A DNA stretch of 64,000 bases from Rhodococcus koreensis. GTDB lineage: Bacteria; Actinomycetota; Actinomycetes; Mycobacteriales; Mycobacteriaceae. How positions within the stretch are numbered: the stretch's first letter is position 1; every line of letters begins with the position of its first letter. A program made the position numbers and the translations under genes. Location of the stretch: NCBI RefSeq assembly GCF_900105905.1, contig NZ_FNSV01000005.1, positions 5,828,001 to 5,892,000 on the forward strand, in the 5' to 3' direction. The notes beneath the pieces are model-generated. The model was not told where the DNA came from. It saw nothing but the letters and a program-made list of their open reading frames with translations, and made no database searches. Below are positions 50,051 to 58,610 of the stretch, piece after piece.

Positions 50051-51412
50051 CTACGCGTGTGCGCCGACGTGGTCGAGGTGCGCCGTCATGCCCATCGCGG
50101 TGGCGGGATCGGTATCCCATCCGATGGCGGTCGCCGCGAGCAGTGCTGCCGCGGTCGCGGTGACCTGGGGTTCGGGGATCACGGTAAGGTCGCGGCCGGT
50201 GACCGCCTTCTTGGTCTCGACCCATCCGGGGGATCGGGACCAACCACCTGCGGCGTAGACGGCAGGCTGCCCGGGTAGGCATGCCGCGACTGCGTCCTGT
50301 GCGCGGGCACCGATCCGCGCGAGGGCGCCGAGAACCGCGGAGGCACGGGAGAGCGGTGACGTGGGGGCGTCGGGGGTGTAACGGGGCAGCGCGCCGCCTC
50401 GGCTGCCGGGGACGAACACCGGCGCGTGCAGGTAGTCGTCGGGTGGGGTGTCGCCGGAGATCATCTCCTGCAGGCGGGCACCGACGGCGGCGTCCTGGGA
50501 GGCCCATTCGACGTTGCGGGCGAGTTCCTCCACGGACAGCACAGTGGTTCCGGCAGAAAGGATTCCGGGTGCGACATCGAGGTCGTCGCTGCGGGGTATG
50601 CCTGCCTCGGGAGCCTGGGCGACGACGACCTCGGCGGTGCCCATCGAGTCGAGGACGGCACCGGGGTCCATCGCATGCACTCCCCAGCCGCCGATCGGGT
50701 GATCGTGGCCGCCGGCGACGACGACGGCGTCGGGGTCGATGACACCCGCGGTGACGAGGCGGTCGGAGAGGAACCCGCCGATGACGTCACCGGCCCGGCG
50801 CACCGGTGGCAGTAGGGCGGCCGTGCCGATACCGGCGGCCACCCGGTCGTCGATCCACCGCCGGCTGTGACCGTCCCACGCGGCGGTGCGGGCGGCGAGG
50901 GTGTCGCTGAAGAACGGGGTGCCGGTCCACACACTCGACGGATAGTCGGTGAGCGCGACCCACGACCGGGCCTGCGAGGCGCCGGGTTGGTCTGTTGCCC
51001 AACGCCATCCGACGAGGGTGCGTGCGGCGTCGTCGGCGGTGCAGAGCGCCGCGTCGGGCCGTAGGCGCGGGGCCAGATCGGCGAACACGTCGGCGCGCCG
51101 GGTGTCGAACCAGGCCAGCGCCGGGGTGAGCGGGGTCAGGGCGTCGTCGACGAGCACACCGTCCTCGCCGACCCCGGCCACGCTCACCGCGTGCACCCGG
51201 TACGTGTCCGAGCAGATGTCGAGGATCATCTCCTCGATCGCGAACAGCAGATGTTGTGCGTCGACGGACAGGTCGACCGCACCTCGGGGAGTGGTGCGCC
51301 GACGCCTGGCGACGACCGCCCCCTGAGGTGTGAGCGCCACGACCTTCGTGTTCGTGCTCCCGATATCGACTCCGCACACCACCGGTGAGCGCCCGCTGCG
51401 GTCTCGTGTCAT
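50051..51412 (-). CDS. FGGY-family carbohydrate kinase
   Basis: A 453-residue sugar kinase. The phosphate-1 loop is VCGVDIGSTNTKVVAL; GVGEDGVLVDD and AWFDTR follow; the catalytic Asp lies in AGGHDHPIGGWG; the C-terminal domain has YAAGGWSRSPGWVETKK. It phosphorylates a ketose or polyol with ATP. It is last in the leftward polyol operon, 37 bp after the aldolase, and probably produces the phosphorylated ketose cleaved by it. Confidence 0.85.
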   Translation of the reverse strand: MTRDRSGRSPVVCGVDIGSTNTKVVALTPQGAVVARRRRTTPRGAVDLSVDAQHLLFAIEEMILDICSDTYRVHAVSVAGVGEDGVLVDDALTPLTPALAWFDTRRADVFADLAPRLRPDAALCTADDAARTLVGWRWATDQPGASQARSWVALTDYPSSVWTGTPFFSDTLAARTAAWDGHSRRWIDDRVAAGIGTAALLPPVRRAGDVIGGFLSDRLVTAGVIDPDAVVVAGGHDHPIGGWGVHAMDPGAVLDSMGTAEVVVAQAPEAGIPRSDDLDVAPGILSAGTTVLSVEELARNVEWASQDAAVGARLQEMISGDTPPDDYLHAPVFVPGSRGGALPRYTPDAPTSPLSRASAVLGALARIGARAQDAVAACLPGQPAVYAAGGWSRSPGWVETKKAVTGRDLTVIPEPQVTATAAALLAATAIGWDTDPATAMGMTAHLDHVGAHA

Positions 51413-51449
51413 CTGTACTGTCCTCGTCGTCTGCCGTTGGAGTACCCGC

Positions 51450-52232
51450 TCAGGCGGGGAAACTCACCTTCCGGGTCAGGGTGCCGATCTCCTTGAGCAC
51501 GCGTTCGCCTTCGCTGCGTTCGCGTTGCCAGATGTTGCGGCCGACGATGATTCCGCGGGCGCCGGCGCGCAGGGTCTGCCCGATGGCGTCGACGGTGTCG
51601 TTGACGTCGCCGGCGAGGGGTCCGCCGGCGATGACGAGGGGGACGCGGAGTTCTTTGACGAGGCGGGCGGTGCGTTCCTCGCCGGGGAAGGCGATCTTGA
51701 TGATGTGGGCGCCGAGGTCGTAGGCGATGCGGGCGACCTTCTCCTCTTCGACGACGACGTCGTCGGTGCGGGGTGCGCCCATGATGACCGGTTCGAGGAC
51801 GAGGGGGATGTCCCAGGCGTCGCAGGCGGTGACGATCTTGCCGACGCGGGCGCACATGGCGGCGCGTTCGCTGCGGGAGATGTTCCAGGGGAAGAGCATT
51901 TTGACGGCGTCGACGCCCATGCGGACGGCTTCTTCGACGGTGGTGATCAGTTCGTGGGAGCCGCCGCCGTCGAGGGTGGTGACGTCATAGTAGGTGTCGA
52001 TGGTGAGTACGCGGCTCAGGTGTGGGTGTTCGGCGAAGAATTTTTCGGTTTGTTTGACCTGTCCGGGGGTCATCATGAATCCGGTGACGTCGGTGTCGGC
52101 CCAGGCGGCGAACGGTGCGGAGGGGGTTTCGAGGCCTTTGATGCGGTCGAAGATCAGTCCGTGATCGACCGGCATGATGATCGCCGCCCGGTCGTTCGGC
52201 AGTGTGCGGCGCATCCGGTATTCCATGCTCAT
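51450..52232 (-). CDS. Class I (DeoC/LsrF-type) aldolase
   Basis: A 260-residue (beta/alpha)8 Schiff-base aldolase like FbaB/LsrF. IIMPVDHGLI is the conserved substrate loop, AVKMLFPW and LEPVIMG are strand ends, HIIKIAFPGEE carries the likely Schiff-base Lys, and IAGGPLA with GIIVGRNIWQR binds phosphate. The start MSMEYRM is at 52232. In this cluster it should split a phosphorylated ketose to dihydroxyacetone phosphate or dihydroxyacetone and an aldehyde. Confidence 0.83.
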   Translation of the reverse strand: MSMEYRMRRTLPNDRAAIIMPVDHGLIFDRIKGLETPSAPFAAWADTDVTGFMMTPGQVKQTEKFFAEHPHLSRVLTIDTYYDVTTLDGGGSHELITTVEEAVRMGVDAVKMLFPWNISRSERAAMCARVGKIVTACDAWDIPLVLEPVIMGAPRTDDVVVEEEKVARIAYDLGAHIIKIAFPGEERTARLVKELRVPLVIAGGPLAGDVNDTVDAIGQTLRAGARGIIVGRNIWQRERSEGERVLKEIGTLTRKVSFPA

Positions 52233-52287
52233 TTTCGGTTCACTTTCCTTCGTGGGTTCGTTCGAATGGTTTTCAGGTACAAAGCGG

Positions 52288-52983
52288 CTAGTGCGTCCAG
52301 GCTGCGTCGACCGGTCCGTCGTGACCGCCCACCGCGGCCGCCGCGCACTGGATCAAGAGGGCGACGGCGACGGCGCCGGGGTCGAGCACGCCGCGGGCGA
52401 CCTCGCCGACGTACGACGCGCGGCCTCGGCGGGCCACGATGTCGCGGGTGGTCAGGGCGCCCGCTCGCGCGGCCTCGGCGGCAACGTTCAGCGCGCCGAC
52501 CGGGTCCGCGTCGGCGGCCGCCTGCTCGCTCAGCGCCTGTGCGGCGGGAACCAGGGCGTCGACCATCGTCTTGTGCCCGACCTGCGCCTTCCCGTACCGC
52601 TGCACGGTCGCCACCGCCGCGGCCAGTCCGTCGGCGAGTTCGGTCAGGGTCGGGGTGTCCCCGGTCGCGCAGCGGGCGATGTCCCGGAAGAACATTCCGA
52701 ACAGCGGGCCGCTGGTGCCGCCGGTGCCGAGGAACCCGCGCGAGACGGCGGTGAGCCACGCGGTGAACGTCTGCGGCGACGTCGCGGCGATCTCGTCCTG
52801 GACCCGGGTGAACGCGGAGGTGAGGTTGGTGCCGAAGTCGCCGTCCCCGGCCTGGCGGTCGAGTTCACCGAGGGCGGTGGCCGCGCCGCCACCGGTGGAG
52901 GTGCCCAGCACCGTGGTCAGCATCGCGGCCACCCAGCGGGGCGCGAAGGTGGTCGGCAGTGCCGTTGCGGTCGTCGAGTTCAT
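52288..52983 (-). CDS. dhaL: Dihydroxyacetone kinase subunit DhaL
   Basis: A 231-residue DhaL (nucleotide-binding) subunit: the Mg-binding Asp cluster is LDRQAGDGDFGTN, GFLGTGGTSGPLFG binds the nucleotide and RRGRASYVGE with DPGAVAVAL closes the domain. AAGGAG precedes the ATG, 12 bp after the DhaK stop. DhaK and DhaL are separate as in phosphotransferase-linked kinases, but no DhaM gene is in the window. Substrate may be dihydroxyacetone or a short ketose such as erythrulose. Confidence 0.87.
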   Translation of the reverse strand: MNSTTATALPTTFAPRWVAAMLTTVLGTSTGGGAATALGELDRQAGDGDFGTNLTSAFTRVQDEIAATSPQTFTAWLTAVSRGFLGTGGTSGPLFGMFFRDIARCATGDTPTLTELADGLAAAVATVQRYGKAQVGHKTMVDALVPAAQALSEQAAADADPVGALNVAAEAARAGALTTRDIVARRGRASYVGEVARGVLDPGAVAVALLIQCAAAAVGGHDGPVDAAWTH

Positions 52984-52995
52984 GTGTTGGGCTCC

Positions 52996-54003
52996 TTACC
53001 AATTCAGCGCGGGGGTCCGTACAGGGGCGTCCCACAGTTTCAGTAGGTCGGCGTCGACGGGGGTCAGGGTGACCGAGAAACCGTGCATGTCGAGGGAGGT
53101 CACGTACGTGCCGACGAGAGTGCGTGCGACGGTGATGCCCTGCGCGCCCAGGAGCCGGTGCACGGCGCGGGCGGCGATCGACAACTCCAGCGGGTAGGCG
53201 CCGCCGAGCCCGTTGACGATGGCCAGGACGGCGGAGCCGCGCCCCAGCCCCAGATCCCGGACCAGCGGGGTGACCAGCATTTCGCTCAGTTCGTCGGCGG
53301 AGGCGTACCGGGCGCGGGAGATGCCGCGTTCGCCGTGGATACCCACGCCGAGTTCGACCTCGTCGGCGGCCAGGTCGAACGCCGGGCGGTCCTCGCCGGG
53401 GTGGGTTCCCGCCTGCAGGGCCAGGCTCATCGTCCGGGACGTGCGGGCGACGCGGCGGGCGGCGTCGGCCACCTCGGTCAGTGATCCGCCGAGTTCGGCG
53501 CGGGCTCCGGCGATCTTCTCCACCGCGACCACCGCCGCGGTGCCGCGGCGGCCCGGTCCGTCGGCGTCGCCGTCGGTGTCGGTGTCGGTGGCGAGGTCGT
53601 CGTCGACCAGCACCATCTCGGTGTCGACGGCGTGGTCGCCGGCCAGTTCGCCGGCGATGGTGAAGTTCAGGACGTCACCGGTGTAGTTCTTCACGATCTG
53701 GACCACGCCACGGCCGCTGTCGGCGGCCAGCGTGCCCTCGTGGACCTGCAGGGCGGTGGGGCTGGCGAACACGGCCCCGGGGACGGCGACGTCGAGCATG
53801 CCGCGGCCGACGAACCCGGCGTGCAGCGGTTCGTGCCCGGACCCACCGCCGGAGACGAGTCCGACCTTGTCCCGGGCGGGGGTGGCGCGGCGGATCAGGC
53901 CGCGATCGGTGTCGTAGGACACCAGGTCGGGGAAGGACAGTTCCATGCCCTCCAGCGCCTCCGTCACGGCGGCGCCGGAATCGTTGATGATCTGCCGTTT
54001 CAT
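52996..54003 (-). CDS. dhaK: Dihydroxyacetone kinase subunit DhaK
   Basis: A 335-residue DhaK substrate-binding subunit. VGLVSGGGSGHEPLHAGFVG is the conserved loop and VGIHGERG carries the His that forms a hemiaminal with the ketone. VKNYTGDVLNF is also typical. Between VDDDLA and GRRGTAAVV is a low-complexity acidic stretch (TDTDTDGDADGPG) from a GACACC-type microsatellite. AAGGAG precedes the ATG at 54003. It lies beyond a hairpin downstream of the permease, so its expression may be set separately. Confidence 0.88.
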   Translation of the reverse strand: MKRQIINDSGAAVTEALEGMELSFPDLVSYDTDRGLIRRATPARDKVGLVSGGGSGHEPLHAGFVGRGMLDVAVPGAVFASPTALQVHEGTLAADSGRGVVQIVKNYTGDVLNFTIAGELAGDHAVDTEMVLVDDDLATDTDTDGDADGPGRRGTAAVVAVEKIAGARAELGGSLTEVADAARRVARTSRTMSLALQAGTHPGEDRPAFDLAADEVELGVGIHGERGISRARYASADELSEMLVTPLVRDLGLGRGSAVLAIVNGLGGAYPLELSIAARAVHRLLGAQGITVARTLVGTYVTSLDMHGFSVTLTPVDADLLKLWDAPVRTPALNW

Positions 54004-54076
54004 TGCGGCGGCTCCTTCGAAATCGAGTACTGCGGTGCGCCGCTGCGCGGCACGGGTGGGATGTCGTGGGTGGAAT

Positions 54077-54109
54077 GCCGGGCCGCCCCCTGGGCGGAGG
54101 CGGCCCGGC
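54077..54109 (-). terminator. Hairpin between permease and dhaK
   Basis: GCCGGGCCGCC and GGCGGCCCGGC form a perfect 11-bp stem with an 11-base loop in the 134-bp gap. It could end or reduce transcription from the permease into dhaKL. Confidence 0.55.
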
Positions 54110-54137
54110 TGTCTGGGGGACCGCGGACCGGGTGTGG

Positions 54138-55499
54138 TTACCGGCTCGCGTCGCCGGTCACCGTGGTGTTGTTGTCGTGGTGGTCGATCACGTGGTGGGT
54201 TTCGACGTCCAGGTCGCTCAGGCTCAGGCCCTTCTCGACGATCTCCTGCGACTCGGGCGGCAGGGTCAGCCAGTGCACGCACAGCGCGGCGACCACGTAC
54301 AACCCGGCGAAGATGATGGTGACACCGCCCGCGCCGATCAGGCCGAGGAAGACCGCGACGATCAGCGGGCCGACGAACGTCGCGGCACCGGCGCCGAGGT
54401 TGAGCACCGCGATCGCGTTGCCCTTCTTCTCCGGGGCCATCAGCGACATCAGCACCGAGATGGGGGTGAACCCGGCCAGGGTGATGCCGAACAGCGCGGC
54501 GCACAGCGCGGCCACCCAGTAGGCGCCGAAGGTCTGCGGCAGGAAGTACAACAGCAGGCTGCTGACCGCGCAGCCGAGGCAGCCGAAGATGCGGAGGGTG
54601 CGGTGCCAGCCGATCTTGTCGCTGACGATGCCGAAGATCAGGTTGGCGAAGATGTTGGAGGCGCCGACGATGAACACGAGACGCAGCCAGCCGCTGGTGC
54701 CGAAACCGAGGTCGTCGGAGAAGATCGTCGGCAGGAACACCAGGAACCCGAATTGCGGTGCGGTGTTGATGATCCGGATGACGCAGCCGAGACCGACCCG
54801 CGGGTTCTGGAACGCGATCGCGATGCTCGCGACCAGACTCTGCCCGGTGGTGGTCGAGTGCGGGGCCAGCCGGTCACCGCCGGAGACGCCGCGCAGCCCG
54901 ATCAGGGCGAGCAGGCCGCCGGTGATCACGATGCCCAAAGACAGCCACAGCGTGGTGTATTCGCCGATGATCGGCTCGGTTCCGCTGGCGAGCAACGAAC
55001 CGAGGGTGGGCAGGCCGCCGGTGAAGGCGAAGTAGAACCAGCCGACGGCCGAGCCCAGCCGGCGGGCGGGACTCGCGGCGAGCACCCACACCAGGAAGCC
55101 GTACGCGAACAGGGGGTATCCCAGCCCGCGGATGCCGTAGCAGATCAGCATCAGCACGTAGTTCTCGGTGCCAAGGGCGACGGCGAGGAACAGTACCTCG
55201 AAGACGCCCCAGATCGCGAGACCGAGCCACATAACCCGGCGCGGGCCCCACGTTTCCGACAGCGCCCCCGACAGCCACGACCCCAACGTCACCATCAGGC
55301 CGTAGACGCTGATGACGATCGCGGCACGCGAGTCGCTGCCGGCGCCGTGATCGGCCAGATACGGTGCGATATAGCCGGATTCGACACCGTCGCCGATCAT
55401 GAAGAACAGCAGGCCGACGAAGCCGAGGAACAAGGTCGGGGGAAGGCCGATCCGTTCGATGAACGAGGCGAATCTGCCTTCGGAGATCTGATGTTGCAT
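54138..55499 (-). CDS. MFS polyol permease-type transporter
   Basis: A 453-residue, 12-helix membrane protein. The first helix contains FMIGDGVESGYIAPYL, a signature I associate with the alditol permeases (RbtT/DalT type); the motif A loop is SGALSETWGPRRVM. It lies 12 bp after the polyol dehydrogenase and upstream of the kinases and aldolase, which supports uptake of a sugar alcohol. The exact polyol is not decided by sequence. Confidence 0.78.
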   Translation of the reverse strand: MQHQISEGRFASFIERIGLPPTLFLGFVGLLFFMIGDGVESGYIAPYLADHGAGSDSRAAIVISVYGLMVTLGSWLSGALSETWGPRRVMWLGLAIWGVFEVLFLAVALGTENYVLMLICYGIRGLGYPLFAYGFLVWVLAASPARRLGSAVGWFYFAFTGGLPTLGSLLASGTEPIIGEYTTLWLSLGIVITGGLLALIGLRGVSGGDRLAPHSTTTGQSLVASIAIAFQNPRVGLGCVIRIINTAPQFGFLVFLPTIFSDDLGFGTSGWLRLVFIVGASNIFANLIFGIVSDKIGWHRTLRIFGCLGCAVSSLLLYFLPQTFGAYWVAALCAALFGITLAGFTPISVLMSLMAPEKKGNAIAVLNLGAGAATFVGPLIVAVFLGLIGAGGVTIIFAGLYVVAALCVHWLTLPPESQEIVEKGLSLSDLDVETHHVIDHHDNNTTVTGDASR

Positions 55500-55511
55500 C
55501 GAAATGTCCGA

Positions 55512-56507
55512 TCAGGAGTGGGGCAGGATGTGGACTTTGAGTGCAGAATCGCTGTGCGCGGCGGCAATGGCGTCGCCGTATTCGGCGAGGGGGAACGTGT
55601 GGGTGACAAGCTTTTCGACGGTCTCGGTGATGGACGGCATCATCGTGACGGCGTCGGCGAAGGAATTCGCGACCGACTGTGAGCCGACGAACGTCAGCTC
55701 GCGGTCGAACAGGTCGTAGGGGCGCAGCGGAATCGTCTTCTCGGAGCTGACGACACCCATCTGCAGCAGGGTTCCGCGTTTGTCGAGCAGGTCGATCGCG
55801 GCAGACACGGCAGCGGGGTGGCCGCTGGCCTCGAGCGCGACGTCCGCGCTGCGGGGCGGAAGGCTCTCGTCCGGTGCGAACGCGGCATCGGCGCCGACGT
55901 CGAGCGCGGCCTTGCGGCGGGCCGGGCTGGGCTCGACGACGTGGATGGTGCGAGCACCCGCGGCCCGGGCGACGACGACCGCCAGCAACCCGATCGACCC
56001 GGCGCCGAAGACGGTGATCCGGCGGTCGGTCAGTGACGGGGAACGGCCGAGGCCGTGCAGCACGCAGGACAGCGGTTCGATCAGCGCGCCGGCGGCCATG
56101 CTCATCCCGTTGGGCAGCGCATAGACCACCTTGGTGGGCACGCTCACCAACTCCGCGCACGCCCCATCCGAGGTGACGCCGATCGGCACCAGGTAGTCGC
56201 AGAGGTTCGGGGCGCCGGCCAGGCAGTCGGGGCACTTGCCGCAGGCCACGTTCGGATCGACCGCCACGTGCTGACCGACCGCGAAGTTGTCCACACCGGG
56301 CCCGACCTCGACGATGCGGCCCGCGAACTCGTGACCGGGCACCACCGGGAACCGGCCGGTCGGGTAGTCGCCGATCACCAGGTGCAGGTCCGTCCCGCAG
56401 ACGCCGACCGCGGCCGGCTCGATGACGACCTCGCCGACCTGGGGCACCGGGGCGGACGTGTCCACCAACTGGTGATTCCCTTGCCCGTCGAGCACAACTG
56501 CGCGCAT
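55512..56507 (-). CDS. Zn-dependent polyol dehydrogenase (MDR superfamily)
   Basis: A 331-residue dehydrogenase: Cys37 in VCGTD and His59-Glu60 in GHEFAG bind catalytic zinc, cysteines 89, 92, 95 and 103 structural zinc, and FGAGSIGLLA is the NAD loop. It resembles sorbitol/xylitol/arabitol dehydrogenases. GAGGAGGAAA precedes the ATG. First gene of the leftward polyol operon, with an inverted-repeat operator 90-125 bp upstream. Oxidises the imported polyol to a ketose. Confidence 0.84.
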   Translation of the reverse strand: MRAVVLDGQGNHQLVDTSAPVPQVGEVVIEPAAVGVCGTDLHLVIGDYPTGRFPVVPGHEFAGRIVEVGPGVDNFAVGQHVAVDPNVACGKCPDCLAGAPNLCDYLVPIGVTSDGACAELVSVPTKVVYALPNGMSMAAGALIEPLSCVLHGLGRSPSLTDRRITVFGAGSIGLLAVVVARAAGARTIHVVEPSPARRKAALDVGADAAFAPDESLPPRSADVALEASGHPAAVSAAIDLLDKRGTLLQMGVVSSEKTIPLRPYDLFDRELTFVGSQSVANSFADAVTMMPSITETVEKLVTHTFPLAEYGDAIAAAHSDSALKVHILPHS

Positions 56508-56844
56508 GTCGTTTCCTCCTCGCTCCTGCGCCGTTCGTTCTGTGCCCGTCTGTCGGACTCATCAGCGCTGTGACGGACATTACAACGAGGTGTCCATATT
56601 GTCTAGCCCATACGTACTGTACGGACAATATTGTTTCTGACGAATCTGCACCGACAGGTCTCACCAGCGTCGCCCGGCTGTTACACCCCGGCAGTTCTGT
56701 TCGGGTGACGGTTTGGCGCCCCTAGGGTGACTGGCGTGGGTGGCGGCACGACCACATTCTTGAAACCGATCACGACGCTCCCGGTCTCGATCGACCGGCA
56801 TCACGGGCACGTATCCCAGTCGTATCTTCGGAATGGAGGAATGG
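56508..56844. other. 337-bp divergent intergenic region
   Basis: Separates the polyol operon from the biosynthetic operon. It holds the inverted repeat at 56596-56631 and, on the other side, a possible -10 box TAGGGT at 56723-56728. No convincing gene, RNA or leader peptide was found in it. Confidence 0.6.
56596..56631. promoter_or_regulatory. Inverted-repeat operator of the polyol operon
   Basis: ATATTGTC (56596-56603) and GACAATAT (56624-56631) are perfect inverted copies 20 bp apart, with TACGTACTGTAC between them. The spacing suits a tetrameric or DeoR/LacI/GntR-type regulator; no regulator gene lies in this cluster. Confidence 0.55.
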
Positions 56845-57603
56845 ATGTCGCCGAATTGTCATGTCGCTTTTGCGCAACCGAGTGTGGAAACGATGGAGGG
56901 CCGTATCGACCGGTACCGGCTGGAGGAGGACGGCTACGTCGTCGTACGGGACGTGCCAGGTCGTCTCGCGGCGTTGGAAGTGGTTGGTTCCCTTGGTGAT
57001 CTGGTCCCGCAATACAACGGGCTGCTCACGCACGAGGTAACGTACCGCCCGGGCAACGATCATCGGGCGTACTCGCAGAGCGCGAACACGATTCTGGCGC
57101 ACACCGAGGCCCCGGGCTGGGATCCCAGCCCCGCATACCTGGCGCTGTACTGCCACCGGCAGGCGCGCTGCGGCGGCGGCCACACCGATCTGCTCGACGT
57201 CCGGCGACTCGTCGACGCCCTGGAACCCGCCGAGGTCGCTCTGCTGACAGATGCCGAACTGACGTTCCCCGGCCCGGGCGGCGGTGTACGCACCACGATG
57301 CTCGGCTCGGACGACACCGGCCGCGCCGCGCTCCGGTTCAGTTACAACCTGTTGACCGCCGCCGATTACGACCCGCACCGGGACTCCGACGTCGACGATT
57401 CGCGGCTGCCGCTCGGCCGGGCCGGTCGCCGATTGGCGCATCGCGTCAGCGACCTGTTCCACGAGCTGCGCACCCGCGTGCTGATCCCCGAGAATGCGCT
57501 GCTCATCTGGGACAACCAGCGCATGCTGCACGCGCGCTCGGAGTACGCCGACCGCGCCCGTCACCTCACCCGTTTCTGGGCCGGCGACCGGACTCGCGCA
57601 TGA
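56845..57603 (+). CDS. 2-oxoglutarate/Fe(II) oxygenase, HxE (clavaminate-synthase-like)
   Basis: A 252-residue TauD-superfamily protein. The metal triad is HTE (His86, Glu88) in ILAHTEAPG and His229 in RMLHARSEY; Arg243 in HLTRFW would hold 2-oxoglutarate. The acidic ligand is Glu, as in clavaminate synthase, not the usual Asp. GGAGGA lies four bases before ATG 56845; the in-frame ATG at 56833 has no ribosome site. First gene of the seven-gene biosynthetic operon; its stop overlaps the next start (ATGA). Expected role: hydroxylation or oxidative tailoring of an amino acid or peptide. Confidence 0.78.
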   Translation: MSPNCHVAFAQPSVETMEGRIDRYRLEEDGYVVVRDVPGRLAALEVVGSLGDLVPQYNGLLTHEVTYRPGNDHRAYSQSANTILAHTEAPGWDPSPAYLALYCHRQARCGGGHTDLLDVRRLVDALEPAEVALLTDAELTFPGPGGGVRTTMLGSDDTGRAALRFSYNLLTAADYDPHRDSDVDDSRLPLGRAGRRLAHRVSDLFHELRTRVLIPENALLIWDNQRMLHARSEYADRARHLTRFWAGDRTRA

Positions 57604-58610
57604 TCATCGACGACCTGCAGTGCTCCGACGCCGAGGGGCTGGTCCATCTCCCCGGACTGCCGTCGTTCGATCCCGCCGACGAAGCCGAGAACGCCGTCAT
57701 CAGCCGCCTCGCCGGCAACTGGCACCGACGGTCGACGGTGAAGCGCGACGAGCCCGACCTCGACGAGTTGTTCGACGCAGGCCGGGCCGACTACCCCGAG
57801 AAAATCGTGCCGTTCCACGACCATCCGACGTGGCGGGCGATGCCCGACGCGCTGCGGTCGCGGCTGCTGAGCTGGGCCTGGATCGCGTACAACCGGCACA
57901 CGGTGCTCGCCGAGCAACGCGTCGCCAACCCTGCGTTCGCGCTCGTCATGGACGGGGAGTTCCCCGGTCTCGGCGGCCAGGACATGGATATCGCCCTCGC
58001 CCAGGCAATGGTCGACGAGCAATACCACACCCTCATGCACATCAACGCGAGCGCGCTGACCAGACGAAAACGGGAAAACCCGTTTCCCGACAGCGCCTTA
58101 CCCGAATCGCACACGTCGCGGACACACCGCCGGCTGCGCGCCCATGCCGCCGAACGCTGGCAGCGCAGCCTGACGACGCTGGCCTTCGCCACGGTGTCCG
58201 AGATCTCGATCAACGCGTATCTCGATCTGCTCGCCGACGATCACGACATCCAGGTGGTCAACTCCACCACCGCAAAGCTGCACAACCGGGACGAGTACTG
58301 TCACGCATCCATTTCCGACGAGATGGCGAAGCTGGTGTACGACGTGCTGGACCCCGACAAGCGCCGCTTCTTCCTGGACATGCTCGTCGCCGGGCTGGAC
58401 GCGTTCGTCGCCACGGACTACTCGACGTGGGAAGCGATCTTCCGGATCGAGAAGGTCACCGGTTGGGAGAAGATGCTCGCCGACGTGCGGGCCGAGAAAT
58501 CCGGTTCGCGGCTCGTGCGCGACTACCGCGGTCTGTATTCGCTGATGTCGGACATGAATGTCCTGGGCGACGTCGACTTCGACTGGGGTGTGGCGGTGAC
58601 GGACAAATGA
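57600..58610 (+). CDS. AurF-type diiron N-oxygenase
   Basis: A 336-residue protein of the AurF/CmlI family, which oxidises amines to hydroxylamines or nitro groups at a diiron centre. All seven ligands align with the known AurF set: Glu105, Glu140, His143, Glu201, His228, Glu232 and His235, in AEQRV, DEQYHTLMH, VSEISINAY and LHNRDEYCH; spacings match AurF to within one residue. It overlaps its neighbours by 4 bp on each side. With the aminomutase next door it may oxidise the amine of a beta- or alpha-amino acid. Confidence 0.86.
   Translation: MIIDDLQCSDAEGLVHLPGLPSFDPADEAENAVISRLAGNWHRRSTVKRDEPDLDELFDAGRADYPEKIVPFHDHPTWRAMPDALRSRLLSWAWIAYNRHTVLAEQRVANPAFALVMDGEFPGLGGQDMDIALAQAMVDEQYHTLMHINASALTRRKRENPFPDSALPESHTSRTHRRLRAHAAERWQRSLTTLAFATVSEISINAYLDLLADDHDIQVVNSTTAKLHNRDEYCHASISDEMAKLVYDVLDPDKRRFFLDMLVAGLDAFVATDYSTWEAIFRIEKVTGWEKMLADVRAEKSGSRLVRDYRGLYSLMSDMNVLGDVDFDWGVAVTDK

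Noticed and set aside
53570..53600. GTCGGT microsatellite in dhaK as an expansion that breaks the gene
   Set aside because: It encodes an in-frame acidic stretch in a loop of DhaK where length varies; flanking motifs are intact.
56727..56999. Small peptide gene before the biosynthetic operon (possible RiPP precursor)
   Set aside because: The frame overlaps the oxygenase gene, lacks a ribosome site and shows no leader/core pattern.
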